Shown piece by piece: positions 41,894-50,763 of a DNA stretch of 64,000 nt. Location: positions 173,964 through 237,963 of the forward strand of contig NZ_JADKPN010000006.1 in the NCBI RefSeq assembly GCF_015352455.1, written 5' to 3'. Source of the DNA: Nocardioides islandensis. GTDB lineage: Bacteria > Actinomycetota > Actinomycetes > Propionibacteriales > Nocardioidaceae. The translations under genes were made by a program, and so were the position numbers. The notes beneath the pieces were generated by a model that was not told where the DNA came from, ran no database searches, and was given only the letters and a program-made list of their open reading frames with translations. The stretch's first letter is position 1. Every line of letters starts with the position of its first letter.

Positions 41894-44444
41894 CCGCCGC
41901 CTCGCGCCGGTTGGCGACGCCCAGCTTGCCCAGCACGGAGCTCACGTGGTGGTGCACCGTGCGCGTCGACAGGACCAGCCGGTCCGCGATGTCCTGGTCG
42001 CTGAGCCCGATCGCGAGCAGCTCCAGCACCTCCTGCTCGCGCGCGGTGAGGCCCTGGGGATGCTGACGGGTGGCCGGGCGCGGACCGACCGGCACGTCCC
42101 GGGCACCGGCCTCCCGCAGCCGCCGGCGCGCCATCGCGGCGGACGGCACGGCGCCGAGCGCGTCGAGGCGCTCGAGCGCCTCGCGGAGGTCGTCCTCCTC
42201 GCACGAGCCGAGCAGCGCCATCGCCGCGTCGTACGGGCGGCTCGCCTCGTCCCACAGCTCGGCCGCCTTCCGCACGTCCCCGGCCAGCTCCGCGGCGTAC
42301 GGCGCCGGCAGGTCCCCGGCCTCCGGCCCGAGCTCACCGGTGAGGCGCCACCGGACGAGGGCGACGTTCGGACGCTCCGAGGGGCAGTCGGCCGCGAAGC
42401 CCGCGGCCAGCTCGAGCTCCCTGACTGCCTCCTCGTGCTCGCCGGCCAGCCAGCGGGCCTCGGCGCGCGCCGCTCGGCAGACCGCGGCGTACGACGGCAG
42501 TCCGGACGCGTCGGTCGAGGCGGCCGCCTCGTCGAGCGGCCGCCACGCATCGGCGGCGCCGCGCCGGGCGCGCGAGAGCCCCAGCGGCACCAGGAACGTG
42601 ACGCGGTTGATGGGGGAGCTGCGGTCGCCGCTGAGCGGTCCCTCGGAGATCTGCTCGACCTCGGCCCAGCGCCCCGAGACCGCGAGCAGGCCGGCCTGGC
42701 CGCCGGCCAGGCACAGGCCAGACGTCCTGTTGTCGTGCTCCTCGCAGTAGGCCATCCCGTCCCGGTAGACCTGCTCGGCCTCCGTGAGACGCATCGCGTC
42801 CAGGAACATGGCCTGGAGGTTGGCGTACGCGCGGCCCGCCTGCTCGTGCATGCCGTGCTCGAGGGCGACGGTCAGTGCCTCCTCCATCCACTCCAGCCAG
42901 CGGTCGCTCCGGTCGTACTCGACGCAGGCCAGGGTGTTGAGGGCGTCGCTGGCCACGTCGGGGAGGTGGAGGGCGGCGGCCATCTCGCGCGCTCGGGTGG
43001 CGAGGTCCAGGGCCCTCTCCGGATCGGAGTCCATGAACTCCGCGGCCAGTCGGGCCAACGCCCACCCCAGCTCGTGGGACGGTCCCAACGGTTCGAGGAC
43101 GGCCAGCGCCTGGGCGGCGGCCTCGCGCTCCTCGGGTCCTCGGCAGAGGCGGTAGTAGGCCACCGACAGCCGGCGCAGGGCGTCGCCCTCGCGCAGCAGC
43201 ACGCCGCCGGCGCGCCACAGAGCGACGGACTCCTCCATCACCACGGCCGCGGGGGCCCACTGGTCGAGGACGGCGAGCTGCCGGCCGAGCTGGTCGAGCA
43301 GGTCGGCCCGGACCAGGGGCTGGTCGGCGGGCACGGCGCGCAGCGCCCGCTCGTACTGCGACACCGCCTCGCGACGCGACGCCAGGCTCGCGGACCGGTC
43401 GCCCGCTCGCCGGGCGTGGAGCAGGGTGGCCTCGGCGTCGAGCGCACCCTCGGCGTGGTGGGCCAGGCGCGCGTCGTCGGTGACGCCCGCGCGCCGGAGC
43501 TCGGCCAGGACGCGGCGGTGCACCTCGGCGGCCCGGTGCGGGCCGACCTCCTGCTCGACGGCACGCCGGGCGATCTCGTGGCGGAACCGGATCTGCCCGT
43601 CCTCGGCGGTCAGGAGCCCGGCCGCGACCGGCTCGTCGAGGGCGTCGACGCCGGCACCGGTCACCGCCGCCAGCAGCGCGGGCTCGACGCGCTCGCCGAC
43701 CAGTGCGGCGGCGTCCAGCACCGCTCGGCCCGCAGGGGTCAGCCGCGCGGCCCGGGCGAGGACCGCGTCGCGCGCCGACGCCGGCAGCGCCTCGCCGGGG
43801 CTGCAGAGGATCTCGCTGACGAAGAACGGGTTGCCGCCGGTGAGCGCGTGCACCTCCTCGGCCGGCAGCCCGCTGCCCTCGCTCATCGAGACCACGGCAG
43901 CGGAGGTGAGTGCGGGGAGCGCGATGCGGCGGGTCGACCGCTGGCTGGAGGCTTCCCCGAGCGTCTCGCGGAGGGAGCGGTTCTCGGCCAGGCCGTCGTC
44001 GCGGTACGTCGCCACCACCAGCGCGCCGACACCGCGCAGACGTCGGGCCAGGTGCCCCAGGAGGTCGAGCGTGGCCTCGTCGGCGAAGTGGAGGTCCTCC
44101 AGCACGAGCACCGACAGGCCGTCGTGGTCGCGCAGGTCGCACAGCAGGGCCGCGAAACGGGCGTCGCGGGGGACACCCTCCGAGCAGGCCACGCGCACCG
44201 CGCCGCCCCACTGCTCGGCGACGTCCTGCAGCGGGCCGAGGGCCGACGGCGTGAACGCACCGTCGCAGGCCGTCCAGGCGACCCGGACGTCGTGCGGCAG
44301 CGTCTCGACGAAGGCGTCGACCACGCTGGACTTCCCGATGCCGGCCTCGCCCGACACGAGCACCAGCCGTCCGTCGCCGCGACGGGCGTCATCGGCGTAG
44401 TCGTGCAGCGCGGTGAGCTGGTGCTCCCGCTCGAGGAGACGCAT
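41874..44444 (-). CDS. LuxR-family regulator with AAA ATPase and TPR region (LAL/MalT-like)
   Basis: The 856-residue regulator has a P-loop ATPase at the N-terminus (Walker A VSGEAGIGKSS near residue 33, Walker B LSVLVLEDLHFAD near 112). Helical TPR-like repeats occupy about 270-760. A C-terminal LuxR helix-turn-helix reads LTAREQEVLELLAIGLSDQD and RLVLSTRTVHHHVSSVLGKL. Such proteins sense a ligand or protein through the repeats and activate transcription when ATP-bound. The signal is unknown. It lies 108 bp upstream of the DUF4242/secreted-protein pair on the same strand and is a candidate for controlling it. Confidence 0.9.
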   Translation of the reverse strand: MRLLEREHQLTALHDYADDARRGDGRLVLVSGEAGIGKSSVVDAFVETLPHDVRVAWTACDGAFTPSALGPLQDVAEQWGGAVRVACSEGVPRDARFAALLCDLRDHDGLSVLVLEDLHFADEATLDLLGHLARRLRGVGALVVATYRDDGLAENRSLRETLGEASSQRSTRRIALPALTSAAVVSMSEGSGLPAEEVHALTGGNPFFVSEILCSPGEALPASARDAVLARAARLTPAGRAVLDAAALVGERVEPALLAAVTGAGVDALDEPVAAGLLTAEDGQIRFRHEIARRAVEQEVGPHRAAEVHRRVLAELRRAGVTDDARLAHHAEGALDAEATLLHARRAGDRSASLASRREAVSQYERALRAVPADQPLVRADLLDQLGRQLAVLDQWAPAAVVMEESVALWRAGGVLLREGDALRRLSVAYYRLCRGPEEREAAAQALAVLEPLGPSHELGWALARLAAEFMDSDPERALDLATRAREMAAALHLPDVASDALNTLACVEYDRSDRWLEWMEEALTVALEHGMHEQAGRAYANLQAMFLDAMRLTEAEQVYRDGMAYCEEHDNRTSGLCLAGGQAGLLAVSGRWAEVEQISEGPLSGDRSSPINRVTFLVPLGLSRARRGAADAWRPLDEAAASTDASGLPSYAAVCRAARAEARWLAGEHEEAVRELELAAGFAADCPSERPNVALVRWRLTGELGPEAGDLPAPYAAELAGDVRKAAELWDEASRPYDAAMALLGSCEEDDLREALERLDALGAVPSAAMARRRLREAGARDVPVGPRPATRQHPQGLTAREQEVLELLAIGLSDQDIADRLVLSTRTVHHHVSSVLGKLGVANRREAAATYAGK

Positions 44445-44477
44445 GGGACCAGTGTCGGCCCCCGTCCCGTCGCGGGG

Positions 44478-44975
44478 CTAGAGCATTCTCTCGAGGCGGC
44501 CGGTGTCGACGTCGTACAGGAAACCGCCGACCTTGACGCTGTGCGGGATGAGGGGGTGCGAGCGGATCTTGGCGACGTCCTCCTCGAGGGCGGCCATCTG
44601 GTCCTCGACGACGTCGAACTCCTGCCAGGCGGCGTCCTGCCCGGCCGAGCGGCCGACCCGCTCGCGCAGCTCCTCCTGCGTCGAGGCGGTCATCGCGCAC
44701 CGGGTGTGCGGGATGACCAGGATCCGGTTGACGTTCAGCAGGTGCACGCCGAGGACCAGCGCCTCGACGGCCTGCGGAGTGACCCGACCGCCGGGGTTGC
44801 GGAAGATCTTGGCGTCGCCGTGGTGCAGCCCGAGCATCCGCAGCGGGTCGATCCGGGAGTCCATGCACGTGACGATGGCGACGCCCGCGTGGGCGATGCC
44901 GTCGAAGTCACCGCCCTTGAAGTCGGCGGCGTACGCCGCGTTGGCGGCGAGCAGGTCGTCGAACTCGTCTCCCAC
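44478..44975 (-). CDS. Beta-class carbonic anhydrase
   Basis: The 165-residue enzyme interconverts CO2 and bicarbonate. The zinc ligands are the cysteine and aspartate of VTCMDSRIDP, then the His and Cys of IPHTRCAM. FRNPGGRVTPQAVEALVLGVHL lies between. The C-terminal HPLIPHSVKVGGFLYDVDTG is characteristic. Length matches the short actinobacterial forms. The start is GTG 44975 behind GAGGG. It ends 34 bp before the LuxR-ATPase start and begins 21 bp after the MFS gene stop. Confidence 0.93.
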   Translation of the reverse strand: MGDEFDDLLAANAAYAADFKGGDFDGIAHAGVAIVTCMDSRIDPLRMLGLHHGDAKIFRNPGGRVTPQAVEALVLGVHLLNVNRILVIPHTRCAMTASTQEELRERVGRSAGQDAAWQEFDVVEDQMAALEEDVAKIRSHPLIPHSVKVGGFLYDVDTGRLERML

Positions 44976-44995
44976 GGTCCCTCACCCTAGTGAGA

Positions 44996-46753
44996 TCAGC
45001 CGCCGGACCGGAGCAGGGTCCGGGCGTCGAGCGCCCTCGTGGCCGCGGACCGGAACAGCACCAGGGCCAGGACCCCGGCGATGACCGCGCAGACGGCGGC
45101 GCCCAGGAAGACGGTGTGCTCCTGAGCGATGCCCGCCTCCTTGAGGAGCAGGGTGAACGCCTCGCAGCGGGACTTGCCGTCGCAGACCTCGCGGACTCCT
45201 GGCATGTCCTGCTGCTCGGTGTAGTAGCGGCGCAGCCCGATCGTGGTCAGCGCGGAGATGCCGACGAGCATGCCGACCATCCGGGACACGACGACCGTGG
45301 CGGTCGCCAGGCCGTGCACCTCGTGGTCGGTGGCGGCCAGCACCGCGGCGTTCACCGGAGCGAGGGCCAGGCCGAAGCCGAAGCCGCCGATGACGAGCGG
45401 AATCGTGGCGGACGCGTGCTCGAGCGTCTCGAGGTGCCAGGAGCTCATCGCGACGAAGCCGACGGCCGCGCACGCCATCCCGGCCGCGGTGACCACGCCG
45501 GCGGGCAGGCCTTGGGTGAGGTACCCGCCGACCACCGCGCCGACGGGCAGCGCGACCAGGAAGCGGACGAGCACGAGCGCGGCGAGCAGCTGGGAGTCGG
45601 GGTAGATCGTGGTGCGGGCGAAGATCGGGATGTCGATGAGCGCGGCGATCAGGGCGGCGCCGACGAAGAAGCTGACGGCCATCGAGCCCCAGGCCGGGGT
45701 GCGGCGCAGGGCGCCGGTCGGGATGATCGGGTTCGGCGCGCGGCGCAGGTGGAGGACGAAGACGACGGCGGCGACGACGCCGCCGGCGAGGTACCAGAGA
45801 CCGCGGTCGGAGAAGACCTCCACACGGGGGTCGGCCGTGGCGAACGCCAGCACGACGCCGGCGAGCGCGGCGGCCAGGAGCAGCGCGCCGCGGAGGTCCG
45901 CCTCGCGGGCGATGCCCCGCCACGCCCGCACGTCGACCAGCGGCCGGCTCGCGGTGAGCGTGCGGATCACGAACAGCAGGCCGACGACGACGGTGACGGT
46001 GCCGATCGGCGTGGTCCACCGGCTCTCGCCGGTCCACGGCACGAAGAGCTCGCCCCACGTGACGTCGCGCAGCAGCGCAGGTGGTCGCAGGAAGACCAGG
46101 GCGGCGGATCCCAGCGTGACGAGGAGCAACAGGCTCCCGGGCCAGTCGAAGCGGCCGGTGCGCGCTCCGGACCGGTCGTCGGGGTGGCCGGCCAGGCGGC
46201 GTACGGCGGCGGCCAGCACCAGCCCGACGAGCAGGTTGACCACGAAGATGAACCGCCAGTCGGCCACCGAGAGGACGACCGCACCGAACAGGGGGCCGAG
46301 CACGCTGCCGATCTCCTGGACGGCGGAGACCACGCCGAGGGGGACGCCGCGGCGTTCGACGGGGTAGAGGTCGGCGACCAGGGCGAGGGTCGCCGGCACC
46401 AGCCCCCCGCCACCGACGCCCTGGAGGAAGCGCCCCAGCACCATCGTCGGCATGTCGTAGGCGAGCGCGGTCAGCAGGGAGCCCGTGGCGAACACGACGA
46501 GGGCGGCGACGAGCACCGGCACCCGTCCGCGGAGGTCGGCGATCCGGCCGATGAGCGGGAGCATCGCGACGTACCCGAGCAGGAACCCGGAGACGATCGG
46601 CGCGGCCTCCTGGAGCTGGTCGATGGGGACCCCGACGGCGGCCATCATCTCCGGCAGCGCGAGGACGACGACGTAGGTGTCGGCCGCGGCGAAGGCGACC
46701 GCGACGGCCGCCAGCGCCAGGAGGGTGCGCGGCCGGGCGGTCTTCACGGGCAC
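44996..46753 (-). CDS. MFS exporter, 14-helix EmrB/QacA type
   Basis: The 585-residue protein has 14 predicted helices. Motif A lies in LIGRIADLRGRVPVLVAALV, and GRFLQGVGGGGLVPATLALVADL matches motif C-type sequence of drug-proton antiporters. The last extracellular loop has a cysteine pair (REVCDGKSRCEAF). It probably exports drugs or metabolites; the substrate is unknown. It begins at GTG 46753, one base after the stop of the LprG-like lipoprotein gene. Confidence 0.88.
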   Translation of the reverse strand: MPVKTARPRTLLALAAVAVAFAAADTYVVVLALPEMMAAVGVPIDQLQEAAPIVSGFLLGYVAMLPLIGRIADLRGRVPVLVAALVVFATGSLLTALAYDMPTMVLGRFLQGVGGGGLVPATLALVADLYPVERRGVPLGVVSAVQEIGSVLGPLFGAVVLSVADWRFIFVVNLLVGLVLAAAVRRLAGHPDDRSGARTGRFDWPGSLLLLVTLGSAALVFLRPPALLRDVTWGELFVPWTGESRWTTPIGTVTVVVGLLFVIRTLTASRPLVDVRAWRGIAREADLRGALLLAAALAGVVLAFATADPRVEVFSDRGLWYLAGGVVAAVVFVLHLRRAPNPIIPTGALRRTPAWGSMAVSFFVGAALIAALIDIPIFARTTIYPDSQLLAALVLVRFLVALPVGAVVGGYLTQGLPAGVVTAAGMACAAVGFVAMSSWHLETLEHASATIPLVIGGFGFGLALAPVNAAVLAATDHEVHGLATATVVVSRMVGMLVGISALTTIGLRRYYTEQQDMPGVREVCDGKSRCEAFTLLLKEAGIAQEHTVFLGAAVCAVIAGVLALVLFRSAATRALDARTLLRSGG

Positions 46754-46754
46754 A

Positions 46755-47492
46755 TCATGGGCACGGGGCCTGGACGTCCTTCGTCGTGCCGTAGTCGTCG
46801 AAGCCGACCGTGTAGGTGTTGGCGGTGGCGTTCTTGTAGAAGACACCGGTCAGCGCCAGCTGGCGCAGCTCGTCGTCGTCGGTGATCTGGGCGCTCAGCT
46901 CGAAGTCGCCGGACGAGCCGGGGATCACCTTCGCGACGACGTCGCCGGCCACCGACCCGGAGTAGGACGTGAGGATCTCGTCGTTGTCGGCCCCGCCGCG
47001 GATGCTGTTGCCCTTCGTCAGCCCGGTGGCCGCGCCGAGGATGGCGCCGAAGCCGTCGTCGGGGGAGAGGAAGCCGGCGGGGTCGGGCGCGCCGTAGTCC
47101 ACGGGGTCCACGTCCGACCAGCCCGGTGTCAGCGGGATCTGCGCGCAGACGACGTCGTCGACCGCGATGACGGGGACCTCGAACGCCTGGCCGCTGAGCA
47201 GGACCGTCAGCTTGCCGTCGAAGGCCGGGGCGTCGGTGGCGACGCCGACGGCCTTCTGGATCGCGTTGATGCCGTCGGGCAGGTCGTCGGTGGTCAGGCT
47301 GAGCTGCACGCCGGAGGCCTCGGTGAGCTTCTGCTGCGCGGTCGCCACGACCTGCGCGGGCGTCTGGTCGCCGGACGTCGACCCGCTGTCGTCGCTGCCG
47401 CCGCAGCCCGCCAGCGCCGGGGTCAGCGTGAGGACGAGGGCAGCGGCTCCGGCGGCGGCTCGGATCGACCCAGACGTCAGCACGGTCGTCAC
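46755..47492 (-). CDS. LppX_LprAFG-family lipoprotein (LprG-like)
   Basis: The 245-residue protein has a signal sequence with lipobox LAGC (after TLTPALAG) and a Ser/Asp/Gly linker. The fold begins [23 protein letters not shown], the LppX_LprAFG opening, and has [23 protein letters not shown] and [21 protein letters not shown]. In mycobacteria LprG shuttles acylated glycolipids and pairs with the P55 MFS exporter. Here an MFS exporter follows directly, so the same pairing is likely. The GTG at 47492 overlaps the parC stop by four bases. Confidence 0.88.
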   Translation of the reverse strand: MTTVLTSGSIRAAAGAAALVLTLTPALAGCGGSDDSGSTSGDQTPAQVVATAQQKLTEASGVQLSLTTDDLPDGINAIQKAVGVATDAPAFDGKLTVLLSGQAFEVPVIAVDDVVCAQIPLTPGWSDVDPVDYGAPDPAGFLSPDDGFGAILGAATGLTKGNSIRGGADNDEILTSYSGSVAGDVVAKVIPGSSGDFELSAQITDDDELRQLALTGVFYKNATANTYTVGFDDYGTTKDVQAPCP

Positions 47493-49981
47493 CCTGTCAC
47501 ACGACTGAGGACGGCCGCGGCCGAAGCGACGGGTCCGGCGACGGCCGCGATCGGCTGCGACCCGGGCGTTCCGGAGCCGTCGCGCCTGCCGGTGGCCTCG
47601 GGGAGGTCGACCGGTGCGCCGCTCGCCGCCGCCGCCCGGGCGGGACCGGTGCCGGCCCAGGCCACGACGAGGGTGTCCTCGCCCTTGAGGAACCGGTGGC
47701 AGCGGACTCCGCCGGTGGCGCGGCCCTTGCCGGGGTACTCCGAGAAGGGCGTCACCTTCAGCGCCCCCGGCTCGGTGCCGGGCAGCGCGGTGGAGGAGCC
47801 GGAGCCCGTGACGACGACGGCATCGGCGGGGTCGAGGGCGCCGAACCAGGCGACCCGCTCGCCGGCGGCGAGCCGCACGCCGGCCATGCCACCGCCCGCT
47901 CGGCCCTGCGGGCGCACCTGGTCGGCGCCGAAGTGCAGCAGCTGCGCGTCGCTGGTGATGAAGCAGAGCGTCTCGGTCCCGCTGACCAGGTCGGTCGCGC
48001 CGACGACCTCGTCGCCGTCCTTCAGGCCGATGACGTCCCACTCGTCGCGGTTGGTCAGCACCTCGGGGTTCACCCGCTTGACCACCCCCTGCCGGGTGCC
48101 GATCGCGAGTCCGGGGCCGTCGGTGCCCAGCGAGGTGAGGGCCAGAGCCTTCTCACCGGACTCCAGCGGCAGCACCTCGCTCAGCGGCAGGCCGCCCTGG
48201 AGGTTGGGGTCGTTGGCCGAGGCCGGGAGCGCGGGCAGGTCGAGGACGCCGAGCTTCAGCACCCGGCCGCGGCTGGTGAGCACGCCGATCTCGCCGCGCG
48301 CCGTCGTCCGCACCACGGAGACGACGACGTCGTGGTTGGCCCTGCCCGGGGAACCCGCGTCACCGGTGCCCGGCACCTCGTCGGAGGACGATCGGGCGAG
48401 CAGACCGGACGAGGAGAGGAACGCGAAGCAGGGGTCGTCGGCGACCTCGAGCGGCGCGGCCGTCGCGGTGACGGCGGTGCCGGCGGACTCGAGCAGGACG
48501 GTACGGCGCGGGGTGCCGTAGGTCTTGGCGACCTCGGCCAGCTCGTCGGAGACGACGTTCCAGCGCAGGCCCTCGTCGCTGATGATCGCGTCGAGCTGCT
48601 CGATGGTGCGCTCGAGCTCGGACTGCTCCTTCTCCAGCTCGATGCGGGAGAACTTGGTGAGCCGGCGCAACGGCATCTCCAGGATGTAGTCGGCCTGGAT
48701 CTCGGTGAGGTCGAAGATCTCGATGAGGCGCTCCTTGGCCATCGCCGCGTTGTCGCTGCCGCGGATGACCTGGATGACCTCGTCGATGTCGAGGATCGCG
48801 ATGAGGAGCCCGAGCACGAGGTGCAGGCGGTCGGCAGCCTTGCCGCGGCGGTAGACGGAGCGGCGGCGGACGACCTCGAACCGGTGGTCGAGGAACACCC
48901 GCAGCATCTCCTTGAGGCTGAGCGTGCGGGGCTGGCCGTCGACGAGCGCGACGGCGTTGATGCCGAAGGAGTCCTCCATCGGTGTCTGCCGGTAGAGCTG
49001 CTCGAGCAGTGCCTCGGGGTGGAAGCCGTTCTTCACCTCGATGACCAGCCGCAGGCCCTTGGCCCGGTCGGTGAGGTCCTTGATGTCGGAGATGCCCTGG
49101 AGCTTCTTGCCCTGGACCAGGGTCTTGATGCGCTCGACGACCTTCTCGGTGCCCACCCCGTAGGGCAGCTCGGTGACCACGATGCCCTTGCGCCGGCCGA
49201 GGGTCTCGACCCGGGCGGTGGCGCGCATCCGGAACGTGCCGCGGCCGGTCTGGTAGGCGTCCTTCACCCCGTCGAGCCCGACGATCTTGCCGCCGGTGGG
49301 CAGGTCTGGGCCGGGGACGAACCGCATCAGCGTGTCGAGCGAGGCGTCCGGGTGCTTGATGAGGTGCCGCAGCGCCTGCACGACCTCGACCAGGTTGTGC
49401 GGGGCGCAGTTGGTGGCCATGCCCACCGCGATGCCCGTCGTGCCGTTCACGACCAGGTGCGGGATGGCCGCCGGCAGCACGCTCGGCTCGGTCTCGCGCG
49501 AGTCGTAGTTGGGCCGGAAGTCGACGGTGTCCTCGCCGATCCCGTCGGTCATCGCCAGCGCGGGCGGCGCCATCCGGCACTCGGTGTAGCGCATGGCCGC
49601 GGGCGGGTCGTCGGGACTGCCGAAGTTGCCGTGGCCGTCGACCGTGGGCAGCCGCATCGACCACGGCTGCGCCATCCGCACCAGGGCGTCGTAGATCGCA
49701 CCGTCGCCGTGGGGGTGCAGCCGGCCCATCACCTCGCCGACCACGCGGGCGCTCTTCACGTGCCCGCGGTCGGGCCGCAGCCCCATGTCGGCCATCGTGT
49801 AGAGGATCCGCCGCTGCACGGGCTTGAGCCCGTCGCGCGCGTCGGGGAGGGCGCGGGAGTAGATGACGGAGTAGGCGTACTCGAGGAACGACGACCTCAT
49901 CTCCACGCCCACGTCGGTGTCGACGATGTGCTCGACGAAGTCGTCGGGGAGCGGGTCCTGCTTGGTGCTGCGCCGTGCCAT
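47489..49981 (-). CDS. parC: DNA topoisomerase IV subunit A (type IIA)
   Basis: The 830-residue subunit cuts and rejoins DNA. The catalytic tyrosine is Y132 in [10 protein letters not shown]. The quinolone region reads [25 protein letters not shown], with Gly at the position of E. coli GyrA Ser83 and Asp kept at 87. The tower, coiled-coil and a beta-pinwheel C-terminal domain (about 510-830) follow. It works with ParE, whose gene is on the other strand at 36827-38932. The stop overlaps the LprG-like gene, so it is the first gene of a parC-lipoprotein-MFS unit. Confidence 0.93.
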   Translation of the reverse strand: MARRSTKQDPLPDDFVEHIVDTDVGVEMRSSFLEYAYSVIYSRALPDARDGLKPVQRRILYTMADMGLRPDRGHVKSARVVGEVMGRLHPHGDGAIYDALVRMAQPWSMRLPTVDGHGNFGSPDDPPAAMRYTECRMAPPALAMTDGIGEDTVDFRPNYDSRETEPSVLPAAIPHLVVNGTTGIAVGMATNCAPHNLVEVVQALRHLIKHPDASLDTLMRFVPGPDLPTGGKIVGLDGVKDAYQTGRGTFRMRATARVETLGRRKGIVVTELPYGVGTEKVVERIKTLVQGKKLQGISDIKDLTDRAKGLRLVIEVKNGFHPEALLEQLYRQTPMEDSFGINAVALVDGQPRTLSLKEMLRVFLDHRFEVVRRRSVYRRGKAADRLHLVLGLLIAILDIDEVIQVIRGSDNAAMAKERLIEIFDLTEIQADYILEMPLRRLTKFSRIELEKEQSELERTIEQLDAIISDEGLRWNVVSDELAEVAKTYGTPRRTVLLESAGTAVTATAAPLEVADDPCFAFLSSSGLLARSSSDEVPGTGDAGSPGRANHDVVVSVVRTTARGEIGVLTSRGRVLKLGVLDLPALPASANDPNLQGGLPLSEVLPLESGEKALALTSLGTDGPGLAIGTRQGVVKRVNPEVLTNRDEWDVIGLKDGDEVVGATDLVSGTETLCFITSDAQLLHFGADQVRPQGRAGGGMAGVRLAAGERVAWFGALDPADAVVVTGSGSSTALPGTEPGALKVTPFSEYPGKGRATGGVRCHRFLKGEDTLVVAWAGTGPARAAAASGAPVDLPEATGRRDGSGTPGSQPIAAVAGPVASAAAVLSRVTG

Positions 49982-50084
49982 GGGCGCATTCTCCCCGGCC
50001 GCGCCGACGGTTCGGCGACGGGCTCGCCGGTGTTCGTGCGGGGAGCGGTGCGCGAGTGCCGGTTTCTGCGGGTTGGCTCGGGCG

Positions 50085-50753
50085 CTAGCCGCCGCGCTTG
50101 GTGCCGAGCCCGGCTTCCCGGGCCATCACGATGGCCTGGGCACGATGTGCCACCTGGAGCTTGGAGAAGATGTTGCTGATGTGGTTGCGGACGGTCCGGC
50201 GTGACAGGACCAGCTCCGAGGCGATGGTGGAGTTGTCGTGGCCTGCGGCGATGAGCCCCAGGAGCTGGCGCTCGCGCTCGGTCAGCTGGGGGAAGGCCGC
50301 CGACGGGTCGGCCTCGTGCTGGGTGGGCTGGGACTGGAAGTAGCGCATCACCCGCTGGGCGATGCCTGGTCCGAAGATCATCTCGCCGGCGAACACCGCC
50401 TGGATCGCCCTGACGATCTCATCCTTGTCGGCCCCCTTGAGGAGGTACCCCGAGGCACCAGCGCGCATGGCGGCGAAGACCGAGTCGTCGTCCTCGAGCA
50501 TCGTGAGCACGAGGATCGCGATGTTCGGGGACGTGGCCTTGATCTGGGCGGTGGCGTCGATGCCGTTCATGACGGGCATGTGCAGGTCCATCAGGATCAC
50601 GTCGGGCTGCAGCTCGGCCGCCTGCTCGACCGCCTCGGCGCCGTTCTCGGCGACGGTCACCACCGCGATGCTCTCGGTGGTGCTGACGACGAACTGGAGT
50701 CCCTGCACGAACGTCGGGTGGTCGTCGACGATCATCACGCGGATGGTGTCCAT
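50085..50753 (-). CDS. NarL/FixJ-family response regulator
   Basis: The 222-residue regulator has a receiver domain ([16 protein letters not shown]; phosphoacceptor Asp in [10 protein letters not shown]; Lys in YLLKGADKD). A LuxR-type helix-turn-helix reads [21 protein letters not shown] and [18 protein letters not shown]. It would be phosphorylated by the histidine kinase directly upstream (10 bp gap) and act on DNA as a dimer. The ATG at 50753 has GAAGGG upstream. Confidence 0.93.
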   Translation of the reverse strand: MDTIRVMIVDDHPTFVQGLQFVVSTTESIAVVTVAENGAEAVEQAAELQPDVILMDLHMPVMNGIDATAQIKATSPNIAILVLTMLEDDDSVFAAMRAGASGYLLKGADKDEIVRAIQAVFAGEMIFGPGIAQRVMRYFQSQPTQHEADPSAAFPQLTERERQLLGLIAAGHDNSTIASELVLSRRTVRNHISNIFSKLQVAHRAQAIVMAREAGLGTKRGG

Positions 50754-50763
50754 GTCATGCCCT

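Noticed and set aside
41535..44990. 1151-codon plus-strand frame opposite the LuxR-ATPase gene
   Set aside because: Antisense to a clear AAA/LuxR protein; composition typical of a shadow frame.
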